Shown: positions 18,047 through 27,219, counted from the stretch's first letter. The stretch: 64,000 nt of DNA from Hyphomicrobiales bacterium (GCA_021775755.1 JAJFHE010000059.1:62001-126000), one strand, 5' to 3'. The notes: generated from the letters alone by a model not told the origin. Numbers and translations: made by a program.

Positions 18047-18945
18047 GATGCGTGCTCCGTGTCGCCTGCAATTTCGAGCGCGCCCATCAGCCAGTCGCGT
18101 TGCGGCGTTGCGCGCATGCGGTCGCTCAGGACGAGATAGTAGCCGCGTTGCGATGTTAACGGGTCATCGCTGAGGGCAACAAGCGCGCCGCGATTCAGGA
18201 GATCGTCGACCACGCCGGCCCAGCCAAGCGCGATACCCGCGCCAAGTGTCGCCTCCTGAATGGCGATGCCGTGGTTCGTCACCGTGAATGCAGCGTTGGC
18301 GGCCGGTGTGCCGGGGCAGGCGTGCGCGCGCCATTCCTCCCAGGTGAACCAGCGTTCTTCAGGGTCTTCCAGGTGAATGAGCGGGCCGCTTTCGACAAGT
18401 TCGCTCGCCGCGCGGTGCCGCCAGACTTCTGCGAGCGCGGGCGCTGCGACCGGTACCACACGCTCGCGCGCGAGAAGAATGGCTTCAAAACCCGGCCAGT
18501 CGCCATGGCCGAACAGAACTGCCGCATCGACACTGTCGAATGGGATGTCGGCATCGCGATCGGCAGTCGTCACCCGAAACGCAGGTTTGTTTGGATGGTC
18601 GGCGCGGGCGAGCCGCGGAAGCAGCCAGAATGCCGCGATGCCGGAATAGGTTGCCAGGCTCAGAGTACCGTCGCCGGAGCGGTGACGGAGACGTTCGGCA
18701 CTGTGTACAATCTCCGCAAGTCCCGAAGAGACGGCGATATAGAACTCATCGGCTTCGCGGGTGGGGGAGATACGTGCACCCAGACGTTTAAACAGCTTTG
18801 TGCCGAGGTCTTCCTCGAGCACGCGGATCTGGTGCGAGATTGCTGGCTGGCGCACATTCAGTGCCGAGGCAGCTCGGGTAAAGCTCCGCAGGCGGTAGCA
18901 GGCTTCAAACGCCACCACGGCGCGCATGGGTGGAAGATTCTTCAT
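18043..18945 (-). CDS. LysR-family regulator (GcvA-like)
   Basis: 300 aa from ATG 18945 (MKNLPPMRAVVAFEA). The frame is open to 19056, but starting there would extend the protein across the divergent promoter. The helix-turn-helix is SFTRAASALNVRQPAISHQI, followed by the VLEEDLGTKLFKRLG linker start. The effector domain follows. It overlaps nitroreductase by 4 bp and is divergent from the DUF1326/DmdA-like genes. A perfect LysR-type box (ATC-N9-GAT) sits immediately upstream. It therefore probably controls both directions. Confidence 0.88.
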   Translation of the reverse strand: MKNLPPMRAVVAFEACYRLRSFTRAASALNVRQPAISHQIRVLEEDLGTKLFKRLGARISPTREADEFYIAVSSGLAEIVHSAERLRHRSGDGTLSLATYSGIAAFWLLPRLARADHPNKPAFRVTTADRDADIPFDSVDAAVLFGHGDWPGFEAILLARERVVPVAAPALAEVWRHRAASELVESGPLIHLEDPEERWFTWEEWRAHACPGTPAANAAFTVTNHGIAIQEATLGAGIALGWAGVVDDLLNRGALVALSDDPLTSQRGYYLVLSDRMRATPQRDWLMGALEIAGDTEHAS

Positions 18946-18950
18946 ATCAT

Positions 18951-18967
18951 TATCAAAATTATTGATA
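18951..18967. promoter_or_regulatory. LysR-type box TATCAA-N5-TTGATA
   Basis: The inverted repeat has 6-bp arms separated by 5 bases and contains ATC-N9-GAT, the usual LysR operator form. It is 6 bases upstream of the lysR start, fitting autorepression and divergent activation. Confidence 0.55.
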
Positions 18968-19015
18968 CTGCAATTAGAATTACCGGCATTTGCAAGACGG
19001 TCAAGCGCGCACATA

Positions 19016-19032
19016 GTCGATTTTGAATCGAC
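19016..19032. promoter_or_regulatory. Inverted repeat GTCGATT-TTG-AATCGAC
   Basis: A perfect 7-bp-arm palindrome with a 3-base centre lies 18 bases before the DUF1326 gene start. It could be a second operator site or a leader hairpin for the DUF1326/DmdA-like transcript. Confidence 0.4.
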
Positions 19033-19049
19033 AAGATCACAAGCACCGG

Positions 19050-19670
19050 ATGACAAGCATGGAACCGTGGAAAATCAAGGGAGAATTGATCCTTAATTGC
19101 AACTGTACGGTATTTTGTCCGTGTGTTGCCTCGCTTGGGAAACACCCGCCAACGGAGGGGTTTTGCCAGGCGTGGGCCGGAATCAGAATTGATAGTGGCC
19201 ATTATGCAGAAGAAGACATCTCAGGCCTTAACGTCGGCCTCCTGATCGATATTCCCGGGCCTATGGGCCGCGGTAACTGGAAGGCGGCCGCTTATATCGA
19301 TGACCGGGCTTCGGATTCCGCCTTTGACGGCCTGACGAAGATCTTCTCCGGGCAGGCCCTCGGTACCACCGGACTGTTCAGCGTACTCGTCAGCGAGTTC
19401 CTGTCAGCGGAGCGGGCACCGATCAGCTTCGAAACGGAGGGTAAGAAGCGCCGCCTCGTCGTTGGCAAGATGATCAAGGGCGAAGTCGAGCCAATCGCCG
19501 GGCCCGACCCGGAGCGCGATGTGGTTGTCACCAATACCGGCTACTGGATGGGGCCGGACATCACCATCGCACAGGCCAATGTAGGGCGCGTACGGGCGTT
19601 TGGCCGGGTATGGAATTTCGAAGGCCGTAGCGCGGAAATCTGCCAGATCGACTGGTCGGGGCCCGCCTAA
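19050..19670 (+). CDS. DUF1326 family protein
   Basis: 206 aa from ATG 19050; ATG 19059 and an upstream TTG at 19023 are alternatives. WKIKGELILNCNCTVFCPC is the defining DUF1326 N-terminal motif with its three cysteines, and GLNVGLLIDIPGPMGRGNWK follows. The biochemical role of the family is not established; the CNC-CPC motif suggests a metal or redox site. Its stop is separated by one base from the DmdA-like start, so the two are tightly coupled in translation. Confidence 0.8.
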   Translation: MTSMEPWKIKGELILNCNCTVFCPCVASLGKHPPTEGFCQAWAGIRIDSGHYAEEDISGLNVGLLIDIPGPMGRGNWKAAAYIDDRASDSAFDGLTKIFSGQALGTTGLFSVLVSEFLSAERAPISFETEGKKRRLVVGKMIKGEVEPIAGPDPERDVVVTNTGYWMGPDITIAQANVGRVRAFGRVWNFEGRSAEICQIDWSGPA

Positions 19671-19671
19671 C

Positions 19672-20781
19672 ATGTCGATGCCGCTGTTGTCGCGTTCAAG
19701 GCGCGTGCGCCCGACGCCGTTTTCGAAGCGTGTCGATGCCGCGGGCGTCAAGGCGTATTCGGTCTACAATCACATGTTGCTGCCGACGGTCTTTGAGAGT
19801 GCCGAAGCGGATTATCATCACCTGAAGCGCCACGTGCAGGTGTGGGACGTGTCCTGTGAGCGTCAGGTTGAACTCGCCGGCGCCGATGCGGCGCGGCTGG
19901 TGCAGATGTTGACGCCGCGTGATTTCTCCAAGGTGGCCGTCGGCCAGTGCCTCTATACGCCGATGGTGGATGAGACTGGCGGCATGCTCAACGATCCGGT
20001 GACGCTGAAGCTTGACGAAGACCGTTACTGGGTGTCCATCGCCGATTCCGATCTTCTGTTCTGGGTCAAGGGGCTGGCGCAGGGCATGGCGCTGGACGTT
20101 GCCGTCTTCGAACCGGACGTTTCGCCTCTGGCTGTTCAGGGTCCCAGGTCTGACGATCTGATGGCGCGGGTGTTCGGAGAAGCGGTTCGCGGCATCCGGT
20201 TTTTCCGCTACGAACTACTGCCCTTCCAGGGCCATGACTTTGTTGTTGCCCGGTCCGGCTATTCGAAGCAGGGCGGGTTTGAAATCTATGTGGATGGTAC
20301 CGAGCGGGGCGAACCGTTGTGGGATGCCCTGATGTCGGCTGGCGAGGATCTCGATGTGCGTGCGGGCGGCCCGAGCGCGACGGAGCGCATTGAAGCCGGG
20401 CTGTTGTCCTATGGCAACGATATGACTCTCGATAACACCCCGCACGAGTGCGGTCTTGGCCGGTTCTGCCAGACGGCAGACGCGGTCGACTGCGTAGGAC
20501 GGGACGCGCTCTTGACGGTAATCGCCGAGGGACCGCAACGCCAGATCCGCTCGCTTGCCATCGAGGGAGAGGCGGTGCCGCCGTGCATCGAGCCCTGGCC
20601 GGTAACGGTAAATGGAGAGCACGCCGGGCAGGTGACCTCCGCGGCCTGGTCGTTCGACTTCGAATGCAACGCCGCGCTGGGGATGATCGAGCACGAGTAC
20701 TGGGAACCGGGCACGCAGATCATGGTCGACGCACCGGACGGGCAGCGCGTCGCAAAGGTGATGGCGGGGGCTTTTATCTGA
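19672..20781 (+). CDS. dmdA: DmdA-like GcvT-fold demethylase (dimethylsulfoniopropionate demethylase-like)
   Basis: 369 aa, the same size as DmdA. AGVKAYSVYNHMLLPTVFES (about residues 23-42) followed by HVQVWDVSCERQV, and later FFRYELLPFQGHDFVVARSG with YSKQGGFEIY, matches the DmdA branch of tetrahydrofolate-dependent aminomethyltransferases rather than GcvT. DmdA transfers a methyl from DMSP to tetrahydrofolate, leaving methylmercaptopropionate. DmdA look-alikes of unknown substrate exist in the same fold, so DMSP is probable, not proven. The gene follows DUF1326 by one base and is divergent from LysR. Confidence 0.65.
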   Translation: MSMPLLSRSRRVRPTPFSKRVDAAGVKAYSVYNHMLLPTVFESAEADYHHLKRHVQVWDVSCERQVELAGADAARLVQMLTPRDFSKVAVGQCLYTPMVDETGGMLNDPVTLKLDEDRYWVSIADSDLLFWVKGLAQGMALDVAVFEPDVSPLAVQGPRSDDLMARVFGEAVRGIRFFRYELLPFQGHDFVVARSGYSKQGGFEIYVDGTERGEPLWDALMSAGEDLDVRAGGPSATERIEAGLLSYGNDMTLDNTPHECGLGRFCQTADAVDCVGRDALLTVIAEGPQRQIRSLAIEGEAVPPCIEPWPVTVNGEHAGQVTSAAWSFDFECNAALGMIEHEYWEPGTQIMVDAPDGQRVAKVMAGAFI

Positions 20782-20861
20782 TCCGCCGCCACAATCCATT
20801 GACCTCGGCACCGCCTTGTGCGTATCACCTCGGGTCGGTTCAGGGCTTGGGAGTTTGTTGG

Positions 20862-21224
20862 ATGGCGTGCGTAGCGAAGATTGTAGCGGTGGGGCTTGCC
20901 GCACTGGCGCTGACGGCCTGCCAGACGTCCGGGAGCAGTCCCTATCAGGTCAACGGTGTGGCGCACACCGAACCGGTGGAGTTCAACGGCCAGCGTTACG
21001 CGGTGACCTTTGAGTACTCCGATGCGCTTTCAGGTTATGACATTCAGGTGAACCGGCGCTCCAAGCCCCTCACCGGCGGCGACGGCGACCGCGGCAACTC
21101 CATACAGGTCGCAACTTCGGCGATTACCCATTTTGCCTGCGCGAGCGGCCAGAAGGCGCGCATTGTCGATGGCACCGCGGCTTTCGGGGCGCCAACGTGG
21201 CGGCTGCAGGCAAAGTGCTCATGA
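20862..21224 (+). CDS. Small lipoprotein, unknown function
   Basis: 120 aa from ATG 20862. [15 protein letters not shown] is a type II signal peptide with lipobox LTAC (Cys ~20). The mature part ([38 protein letters not shown]) has a further two or three Cys and looks like a small beta-rich periplasmic domain. I do not recognise the family. Its stop is adjacent to that of the convergent GMC-oxidoreductase remnant. Confidence 0.7.
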   Translation: MACVAKIVAVGLAALALTACQTSGSSPYQVNGVAHTEPVEFNGQRYAVTFEYSDALSGYDIQVNRRSKPLTGGDGDRGNSIQVATSAITHFACASGQKARIVDGTAAFGAPTWRLQAKCS

Positions 21225-21404
21225 CAGCGCTGCGTGCTTCAACGGCGCGTCCGCTTTCCTCGCCGTCGTAAAGCTCAATCCATGGTCGTCAGCCAGGTGC
21301 ATCATGGAGCGCTCGGCGATGGCTGAGATGGTGAGCGACGGGTTGACGCCGAGCGAGGTCGGCACCGCCGCGCCGTCGCACACGTAGAGCCCTTCAAGGT
21401 TCTC
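21219..21404 (-). pseudogene. Displaced 3' end of the GMC oxidoreductase gene
   Basis: Reading leftward, this stretch encodes [20 protein letters not shown] and [20 protein letters not shown], nearly the same as the last ~55 residues of the intact gene whose stop is at 23670. DNA identity is high from CGTCGTAAAGCTCAATCCATGG (21267 region) through the CCCTTCAAGG segment, then ends abruptly. No other part of the gene is on this side. It is best explained as the 3' end left behind when the AT-rich island was inserted. Confidence 0.8.
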
Positions 21405-21706
21405 ACCACTGGCGCTTTGAACGGCCAAAACTATATCTCTAACGTTGTTCTCAAAGGGTTGTCTGATCAACTCTCAACGTGGCTATCCCCGCTGATTGGT
21501 GGGCAGATATGATGTTTGTGCCCGTCTGAATGTTAGGTGGTAATAGACTTCCAACCGGAACTCGAAAGCTTGCACACGTGCGTTACGGGATTCACCAAGC
21601 GGAAAGCTCAGTAATCCGGAAAATGCAATCGTAATTGAAAATTTGTACTTTTTTTGCAAATATGTGCGTTAAATCGCAATATTTTCCGGGCAATGGGAGA
21701 GAAACA

Positions 21707-22987
21707 TTGCTGTTACGTTTTGGAATTGAGAATTTTTTGTCCATCAACAAGCGGCAGGAAATGTCGCTAATTGCTTCTTCACTAAGAGACGACGAAAGTG
21801 GTCTAATTCAATGCCCTGCGGTGCCAAGTAGCAGATTGGTGCCAGCTGCTGTGATTTATGGAGCCAATGCATCGGGCAAGAGCAATATAGTTTCGGCCTT
21901 TCGCTGGCTTCAGTACTCAGTTAGGCAATCACATCGCGCTGGTGACCCTGAAGGTGGTGTCCCTAGGGAGTACTTTGCTCTTGATCCTCAGATGGAGCAA
22001 AAGCCAACGTCGGTTGACATCGATTTCGTTATGAATGGTGTACGGTATCACTACGGTTTCGAAGCCACCAACGAGATCTTTTCGTCTGAGTGGCTCTATT
22101 GGTTTCCCAAAGGCAGGCGCCAAACATTGTTTGAGCGTGAAGGCGAGCAAAACATTACATTTGGGCGCGTGCTGGCTGGCCGCAACAAAGTGATAGCTGA
22201 CCTAACGCGCCCAAATAGTTTGTTTGTTTCTGCGGCCACACAAAACGATCATGAGATTCTGTCCAAAGTTAGTGCTTATATCTCAGCGATTAAATTTCAC
22301 ACAACAATTTCTGTGGCACCAGGAATGATATGGTCAAAGTTTTCCGATGAAGAAGTTGATCAACGAGCTATCGAGTTTCTGAAGCGCATAGGTACTGGTA
22401 TAGTTGACTACAGAAAAACTGAGAATAAAATGACCGATGAAATGAAAACTCTGGAAGAGGGTGTCATCGAATTGATTGGTCGCATTTCGAAAGATGCAGA
22501 CACAAGTAAGCTGAAGAGAGGTAGTGAGATAACTTCTATAGAACTTGCTCATTCTCGCACAGATGGCGAGAGCATTTATTTTGAACTCGAAAGAGAAAGC
22601 GCTGGAACTCGTCGGCTATTAGTATTGCTAAGTTCAATTTATAAAGCCCTTGATAATGGAACGCCTATCGTAATTGATGAGCTAGATGCCAGTCTGCATA
22701 CGCAAGCTTGTGAGGGGATCATCGGGCTTTTTTCCAATCCGGATTCAAACAAAAAGGGTGCCCAATTAATTGCGACTACGCATGACACGAACTTGATGCA
22801 ATCAGATTTACTCCGTCGTGATCAAGTGTATTTCACCGAAAAAGATGCTGTCGGTGCCACGCATTTGTATGCGCTGTCAGATATTCGCACTCGCAAGAGC
22901 GATAACTTTGAGAAAGGGTATCTCCAAGGGCGTTATGGCGCCGTTCCACTAACGGGTTCCGTTGCAGAACTAGTTGCCGAAGGGTGA
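21707..22987 (+). CDS. AAA/ABC-type ATPase of an RloA/AbiL-like defence pair
   Basis: 426 aa from TTG 21707, preferred because GGGAGAG precedes it and the family begins LLRFGIENFLSINKRQEMSL; an ATG at 21662 is possible. Walker A is IYGANASGKSN (~43-53). SAGTRRLLVLLS is the ABC-like signature region, TPIVIDELDASLHT is Walker B, and ATTHDTNLM is the switch His segment. It belongs with the OLD-like AAA_15/AAA_21 ATPases. The gene is much more AT-rich than its neighbours and 3 bp from the RloB-like gene, so the pair acts together, probably as an anti-phage or abortive-infection system. Confidence 0.85.
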   Translation: MLLRFGIENFLSINKRQEMSLIASSLRDDESGLIQCPAVPSSRLVPAAVIYGANASGKSNIVSAFRWLQYSVRQSHRAGDPEGGVPREYFALDPQMEQKPTSVDIDFVMNGVRYHYGFEATNEIFSSEWLYWFPKGRRQTLFEREGEQNITFGRVLAGRNKVIADLTRPNSLFVSAATQNDHEILSKVSAYISAIKFHTTISVAPGMIWSKFSDEEVDQRAIEFLKRIGTGIVDYRKTENKMTDEMKTLEEGVIELIGRISKDADTSKLKRGSEITSIELAHSRTDGESIYFELERESAGTRRLLVLLSSIYKALDNGTPIVIDELDASLHTQACEGIIGLFSNPDSNKKGAQLIATTHDTNLMQSDLLRRDQVYFTEKDAVGATHLYALSDIRTRKSDNFEKGYLQGRYGAVPLTGSVAELVAEG

Positions 22988-22990
22988 AAC

Positions 22991-23665
22991 ATGCCTAGGC
23001 GATCGCGTCGACAAACTCCATCATTGAAGCGACGCAAAGGTGGTCGTGAGCCCAAACGCAAGTTCGTGCTGTTTTGTGAAGGACAGAGTACGGAACCGGA
23101 TTACTTCAAATCGCTCAGAGTGCAGGTTAGAGGCGCGCTGATAGAGATTGAAATAGTTCCTGGTGCGGGTGTGCCCTATACGATTGCCAAGGCCGCCAGC
23201 AAAGAGGCAAAGAATAGGGGGCTGGCCAAGGGCAGTCGAAAAAAGCTAGATTCATATGAAAAGCAGGATGAGGTTTGGGCTGTCTTCGACCGAGATCAGC
23301 ATCCAAACTACACCAATGCAGTCCAAAAGTGCATGGCCAGTGGTGTTGGCGTTGCCCGATCTAATCCTTGCTTTGAGGTATCGCTTATTCTGCATTTTTG
23401 CGACTATCACAAGCCGGATGATCGTCACGGCGTGCAGTGTTTACTCAAACAGCTCTGTGACGACTATGATCCAAAAGGGCGGAAAACTACGAACTGTGAT
23501 CTGCTGATAGAGTCACTTGAACTCGCCGAAAATCGTGCTGTCGGGCAATTAAGTCAAAGAAAGGAGGAAGGTAGCGCGTATGGTGCCCCATCTACCACGG
23601 TGTTCCAACTGACGCGTTCGATACGCGAAGCTGCCAAAATTCGAAATGATTCTTCTGCCGACTAA
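22991..23665 (+). CDS. RloB-family (TOPRIM-like) nuclease-type effector
   Basis: 224 aa. KFVLFCEGQSTEPDYFKSL is the RloB N-terminal strand with its acidic Glu, VWAVFDRDQHPN carries the Asp pair of the TOPRIM-like site, and ARSNPCFEVSLILHF is the RloB signature. RloB pairs with an AAA ATPase in AbiL-type and RloAB systems, and is distantly similar in layout to PARIS and OLD. It is 3 bp downstream of the ATPase and AT-rich. The expected role is the toxic effector released or activated by the ATPase on phage infection; this is inference from family and layout. Confidence 0.85.
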   Translation: MPRRSRRQTPSLKRRKGGREPKRKFVLFCEGQSTEPDYFKSLRVQVRGALIEIEIVPGAGVPYTIAKAASKEAKNRGLAKGSRKKLDSYEKQDEVWAVFDRDQHPNYTNAVQKCMASGVGVARSNPCFEVSLILHFCDYHKPDDRHGVQCLLKQLCDDYDPKGRKTTNCDLLIESLELAENRAVGQLSQRKEEGSAYGAPSTTVFQLTRSIREAAKIRNDSSAD

Positions 23666-23669
23666 GACG

Positions 23670-25394
23670 TCATTTTTTGGCGTGCCTCAAAGGCCTGCCC
23701 GCCTTCTTCTTCGTCGTAAAGCTCAATCCATGGTCTTCAGCCAGATGCATCATGGCGCGCTCGGCGATGGCTGAGATGGTGAGCGACGGGTTGACGCCGA
23801 GCGATGTCGGCACCGCCGCGCCATCGCACACGAAAAGTCCTTCAAGGCTCTCGCTATCGCCGCCGAAGACGCGGCATTTGTGATCGATGGCGCCTGTGTC
23901 TGTATCGTCGCCCATGCCGCAGCCGCCGAGCGGATGCACTGAAATCAGATTGCGCCCAAGCACCGGGCTCCACATCGGGTTGTCCACATAAGTGCCGCCG
24001 GTGGCTGCGGTGGCACGTTGCAGGAGAGTGGAGATGCGCTTGAAAACGAGCTGGTCGCCAGCGTCGGGCCAGGCAATGGAAAGCCGTTCGCCATCAAGCT
24101 CCATGCGACCTTCGGCGCTGTCATGCGCCATGACGAGAAAGGTCTGGGTGTTGTGCACCGCGCCCACATAGGCGCCCTTGAAGAGGCTTGCCCAGCCTCG
24201 CTTGTATTCCTCAAACCAGTCGCCGGCGTCGGTGTCGGTGCCGAACATCGGCCCGACGCTTTTCATGATCGCCGGCAGGATCGGCGCCAGAACGCTCGGG
24301 ATTGCGCCTTCCTGAACCACCATTCCCTGAGGCAGGGGTTTGCGGTTGCGCAGGTCGATGAGGCCGGCGATCACCGGACCGACGGGCGGCGTCTCGACCG
24401 AGGGCGGATGGCCGACGCCGACGCCGTTGATCGCAATGTCGTTGTTGTAGCCGAACGCGATGACGTCGCCATTGCCGGAAAAACCGTGACCGACACGCGG
24501 CGATACGGCGAGTCCCGCCGCCTTGGAGCGCAGCAGGATTTCCGTTGAGCCAAGCGTGCCGGCGCCCAGTACGACGATTTTTGCATCGATCGTGCGGGTG
24601 CCGCCCTGCGGCGTGCCGTCTTCTGGATCGAGTTCCTCAAGCGCGACTTTCCAGGCGCCGCCTTCGCGCATCAGGTAACGCACCGCGGTCTGGGTGAAGA
24701 TTTCCGCGCCGTGGTCGGCGGCGTCCGGGAGGTAGTTCAACGCGGTGGTGTTCTTGGCGCCGACATTGCAGCCCGAGCAGCAATCGCCGCAGAGCGTGCA
24801 GGCCGGCTGCACGACGCCCGCCGCATTGCCGTTTTCGGCGTCTTCGTCGAACGTCACGGAAATTGGCGGGCGTATGCACCGGGCGCCAAGCGCGCGCGTC
24901 TGCGTGCGGAACGCCGACAGTTTCTTCAAAGACGGCCGGGAGCGCGGGTAGGCAACGGGCTGCAGCATGTGCGCGGCGCGGGCGTAGCCTTCTTCCAGTG
25001 TTGTCGTTACTTCCGCCCGCAATCCTTCCGGCCATCTTGCATCCTGGAACACGCGCGGATCCGGTTTGAGCATGACATTACCGTTGATCAAAGACGTGCC
25101 GCCGAGCCCGCAACCGACCATGACGGAGATGTCGGGATTGACGCGCATGTCGAACAGACCGAGCTTCGAGCCGAGCGCGCCCATGCCCGACGTGATCTGA
25201 AACTCCTGCGTTGCATCGCCAAGCGTGCGCGGAAACGCACCCACAGGGATCTCGCGGCCGCGTTCAAGCACCGCCACGCCCAACCCCATGCGCGCGAGGC
25301 GCGAGGCGGCGATGCCGGCGCCATAGCCTGAGCCGACGACAACGGCATCGTAGGATTTCTTCAACGTCTTCAGGGGACGCGACAGGGGTTTCAT
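23670..25394 (-). CDS. GMC-family FAD oxidoreductase (cholesterol-oxidase-like)
   Basis: 574 aa. AVVVGSGYGAGIAASRLARM (residues ~16-35) is the FAD dinucleotide motif in the GxGYGG/A form of cholesterol oxidase-type enzymes. VGCGLGGTSLINGNV is the second FAD loop, and CTLCGDCCSGCNVGAKNTTA is an internal Cys-rich segment. HPLGGCGMG and the C-terminal [20 protein letters not shown] close the fold. It likely oxidises a sterol or other alcohol. It is 13 bp downstream of the phosphoesterase on the same strand. A second copy of its 3' end sits at 21219-21404. Confidence 0.85.
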   Translation of the reverse strand: MKPLSRPLKTLKKSYDAVVVGSGYGAGIAASRLARMGLGVAVLERGREIPVGAFPRTLGDATQEFQITSGMGALGSKLGLFDMRVNPDISVMVGCGLGGTSLINGNVMLKPDPRVFQDARWPEGLRAEVTTTLEEGYARAAHMLQPVAYPRSRPSLKKLSAFRTQTRALGARCIRPPISVTFDEDAENGNAAGVVQPACTLCGDCCSGCNVGAKNTTALNYLPDAADHGAEIFTQTAVRYLMREGGAWKVALEELDPEDGTPQGGTRTIDAKIVVLGAGTLGSTEILLRSKAAGLAVSPRVGHGFSGNGDVIAFGYNNDIAINGVGVGHPPSVETPPVGPVIAGLIDLRNRKPLPQGMVVQEGAIPSVLAPILPAIMKSVGPMFGTDTDAGDWFEEYKRGWASLFKGAYVGAVHNTQTFLVMAHDSAEGRMELDGERLSIAWPDAGDQLVFKRISTLLQRATAATGGTYVDNPMWSPVLGRNLISVHPLGGCGMGDDTDTGAIDHKCRVFGGDSESLEGLFVCDGAAVPTSLGVNPSLTISAIAERAMMHLAEDHGLSFTTKKKAGRPLRHAKK

Positions 25395-25407
25395 GCACCA
25401 GGGCTCC

Positions 25408-27141
25408 TCAGGAAATCACAATGGGCGTTTCGATGGGTTCGGCTCTCGACGCCGGCACGTCGTGTCCGGTGGGCAGGGTGCGCGAGGCGCGCTCGATCTT
25501 CATCGGGTGCACATGCAGGCGGCCTTCGGCATCGATCCGCAGACGCAGGAAATTGTTGAAATCGGCAATGCGCAGTGCCGAGAAGCAATTGGTCCACTGA
25601 AGCCCCAAGACGTTGAGCGCAAAGATCAGATAAAGCCCGATGACAAGGCCGCCGAGGAGGCCGCCAAGCACCACCATGAGGCCCAAAAAGATCAGAAATG
25701 CGGCGCCCAGCTGATCGTCGAAATGCGGGCTCACCCAGTGAGCGACCTGAACCGCGACACAGAACGCGGCGATGAGCGCGGTGAAATGGAGCAGCGTGTG
25801 GGCCGTGCCGAGCGCAATGGAAAGCCAGCGGTTGTTGCTGAGATTGAGATTTATGAGGCCGATATAGACGATGAGCACGACAATCGCGAATTCCGGGCTC
25901 TTGGGGATGGTCTGGAAGAACCGGGCGAGCGCATCCCCGATCGAACTGTGTCCCGCCATCATGGCAATGAAGGCGTCGCTCAGGGATGTCTTGGCGGATT
26001 CCTGGCGGGTTTCGAGGAACCACGCGAGAAATGCGTAAACAACGCCGATCAGGGCGGCGAAGTCCCAGTTGATGAACGGAAACAGAAGGTTTTTGTAAGT
26101 GAGCGCCCGCGACACGCGTTTTTCCGGATAGGCGGCGGCGAGCGAAAACGAGTTGCGCCCGCCATTTCCATCGTCGATGCCGACGCTCTCGGGCAGCTTG
26201 TGGGTCGGGTGCTGGAAGGCGCCGCCGCCGCCGGCGGTGATGAGGACCGGCCCGAGATCGTTTGGTTCGTAGCGGCTGTAATGGTGCAGGTCGCCGGAAA
26301 GGGCGAGACGGATATCGGCACCGCCTGCGGTGAGAATTTCGGCGATCTCGTAGTAATTGTCGAGGGCGTCGGGCGAGCGGGTTTTCTCGAACACCCAGCC
26401 GGGTTGCGGTGCGCACAGGATAACGCGGTCATCGGGTTGCATCAGCTCTTGCGAGATCTGCGTGAAGTAATCGACCTGGGCGGGGTTCAGATCGGCGGCG
26501 AGCTGAATATCGACGCCGCAGATCCACCAGCGCTGAGGCAGCTGGAGCGCGAAGTAGCTGCGTGGCTGACGGGTGCGCCAGCAGCCCACGGGGCGTCCCC
26601 GGCTGCCCTTGCAGAAGATCGTCGTGAATGCCTTCAACCCGTCATACCAGTCGTGATTGCCGGGCACGGCGAAGAGGTCGGCGGCAAACCCGCCGTGTTT
26701 CTTGCAGGCTGCCTCGTAAGGCGCAATGAGACGCTCCTCATAGGCCTGTACGGAAGGATCGGGATAAACCTCATCGCCGCCCATGATAAGGACCTGGCCG
26801 CGCGGCAGATCTCCACCCGATGTGGCGATGGTCTCGCGTGCGAGTTCTGACGCCACCGAATGGGTGGAGTGCCAGCCATCTCCGAGATCGGCGACATAGT
26901 CGAGCCAGAAGTCGCCATCGACGGCGGCGTCCGAGTAGTCGAAGGCGCCGAGCATCTCGTCATCGCCAATCGGGTCGAGAGCCGCCTGGACTTCGCGGTA
27001 ATCTGCGATCTGGCCGACCACCGTGGCGCTGGCCACGTGCAGTCCGGTGCGCAGCATCTGGCGCGGGTTGTACCAGCGCACCATGTCGTGGCGGACCCGC
27101 TGTTGGCTCTGCGGGTTCAGCTGTTCGCTCAGCTCCGCCAT
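25408..27141 (-). CDS. Membrane-anchored metallophosphoesterase
   Basis: 577 aa. The N-terminal half is a calcineurin-like domain: LIMGGDEVYPDPS, AVPGNHDWYDG (the GNHD motif) and ALSGDLHHYSRY (GDxHHY) provide the metal ligands. The usual first D-x-H pair is replaced by a VADLGDGWHSTHS-type segment (D...H) around residue 65. From about residue 345 there are four to five membrane helices (INWDFAALIGVVYAFLAW, FAIVVLIVYIGLI, LGGLLGGLVIGLYLIFAL) and a soluble tail. The substrate is unknown. It is in line with the ABC exporter and GMC genes, suggesting a lipid or envelope role. Confidence 0.82.
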   Translation of the reverse strand: MAELSEQLNPQSQQRVRHDMVRWYNPRQMLRTGLHVASATVVGQIADYREVQAALDPIGDDEMLGAFDYSDAAVDGDFWLDYVADLGDGWHSTHSVASELARETIATSGGDLPRGQVLIMGGDEVYPDPSVQAYEERLIAPYEAACKKHGGFAADLFAVPGNHDWYDGLKAFTTIFCKGSRGRPVGCWRTRQPRSYFALQLPQRWWICGVDIQLAADLNPAQVDYFTQISQELMQPDDRVILCAPQPGWVFEKTRSPDALDNYYEIAEILTAGGADIRLALSGDLHHYSRYEPNDLGPVLITAGGGGAFQHPTHKLPESVGIDDGNGGRNSFSLAAAYPEKRVSRALTYKNLLFPFINWDFAALIGVVYAFLAWFLETRQESAKTSLSDAFIAMMAGHSSIGDALARFFQTIPKSPEFAIVVLIVYIGLINLNLSNNRWLSIALGTAHTLLHFTALIAAFCVAVQVAHWVSPHFDDQLGAAFLIFLGLMVVLGGLLGGLVIGLYLIFALNVLGLQWTNCFSALRIADFNNFLRLRIDAEGRLHVHPMKIERASRTLPTGHDVPASRAEPIETPIVIS

Positions 27142-27219
27142 AAAAGAATCGCCCGGCCGTTATTGTTGCATTTGAGCGATTGAAACAGTAACGATGGGCC
27201 GGCGCCAGACAAGAATGCG

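Noticed and set aside
25391-26850. Long open frames on the other strand or frame across the phosphoesterase
   Set aside because: The phosphoesterase frame has all its metal motifs; the others are Arg/Pro-rich or antisense.
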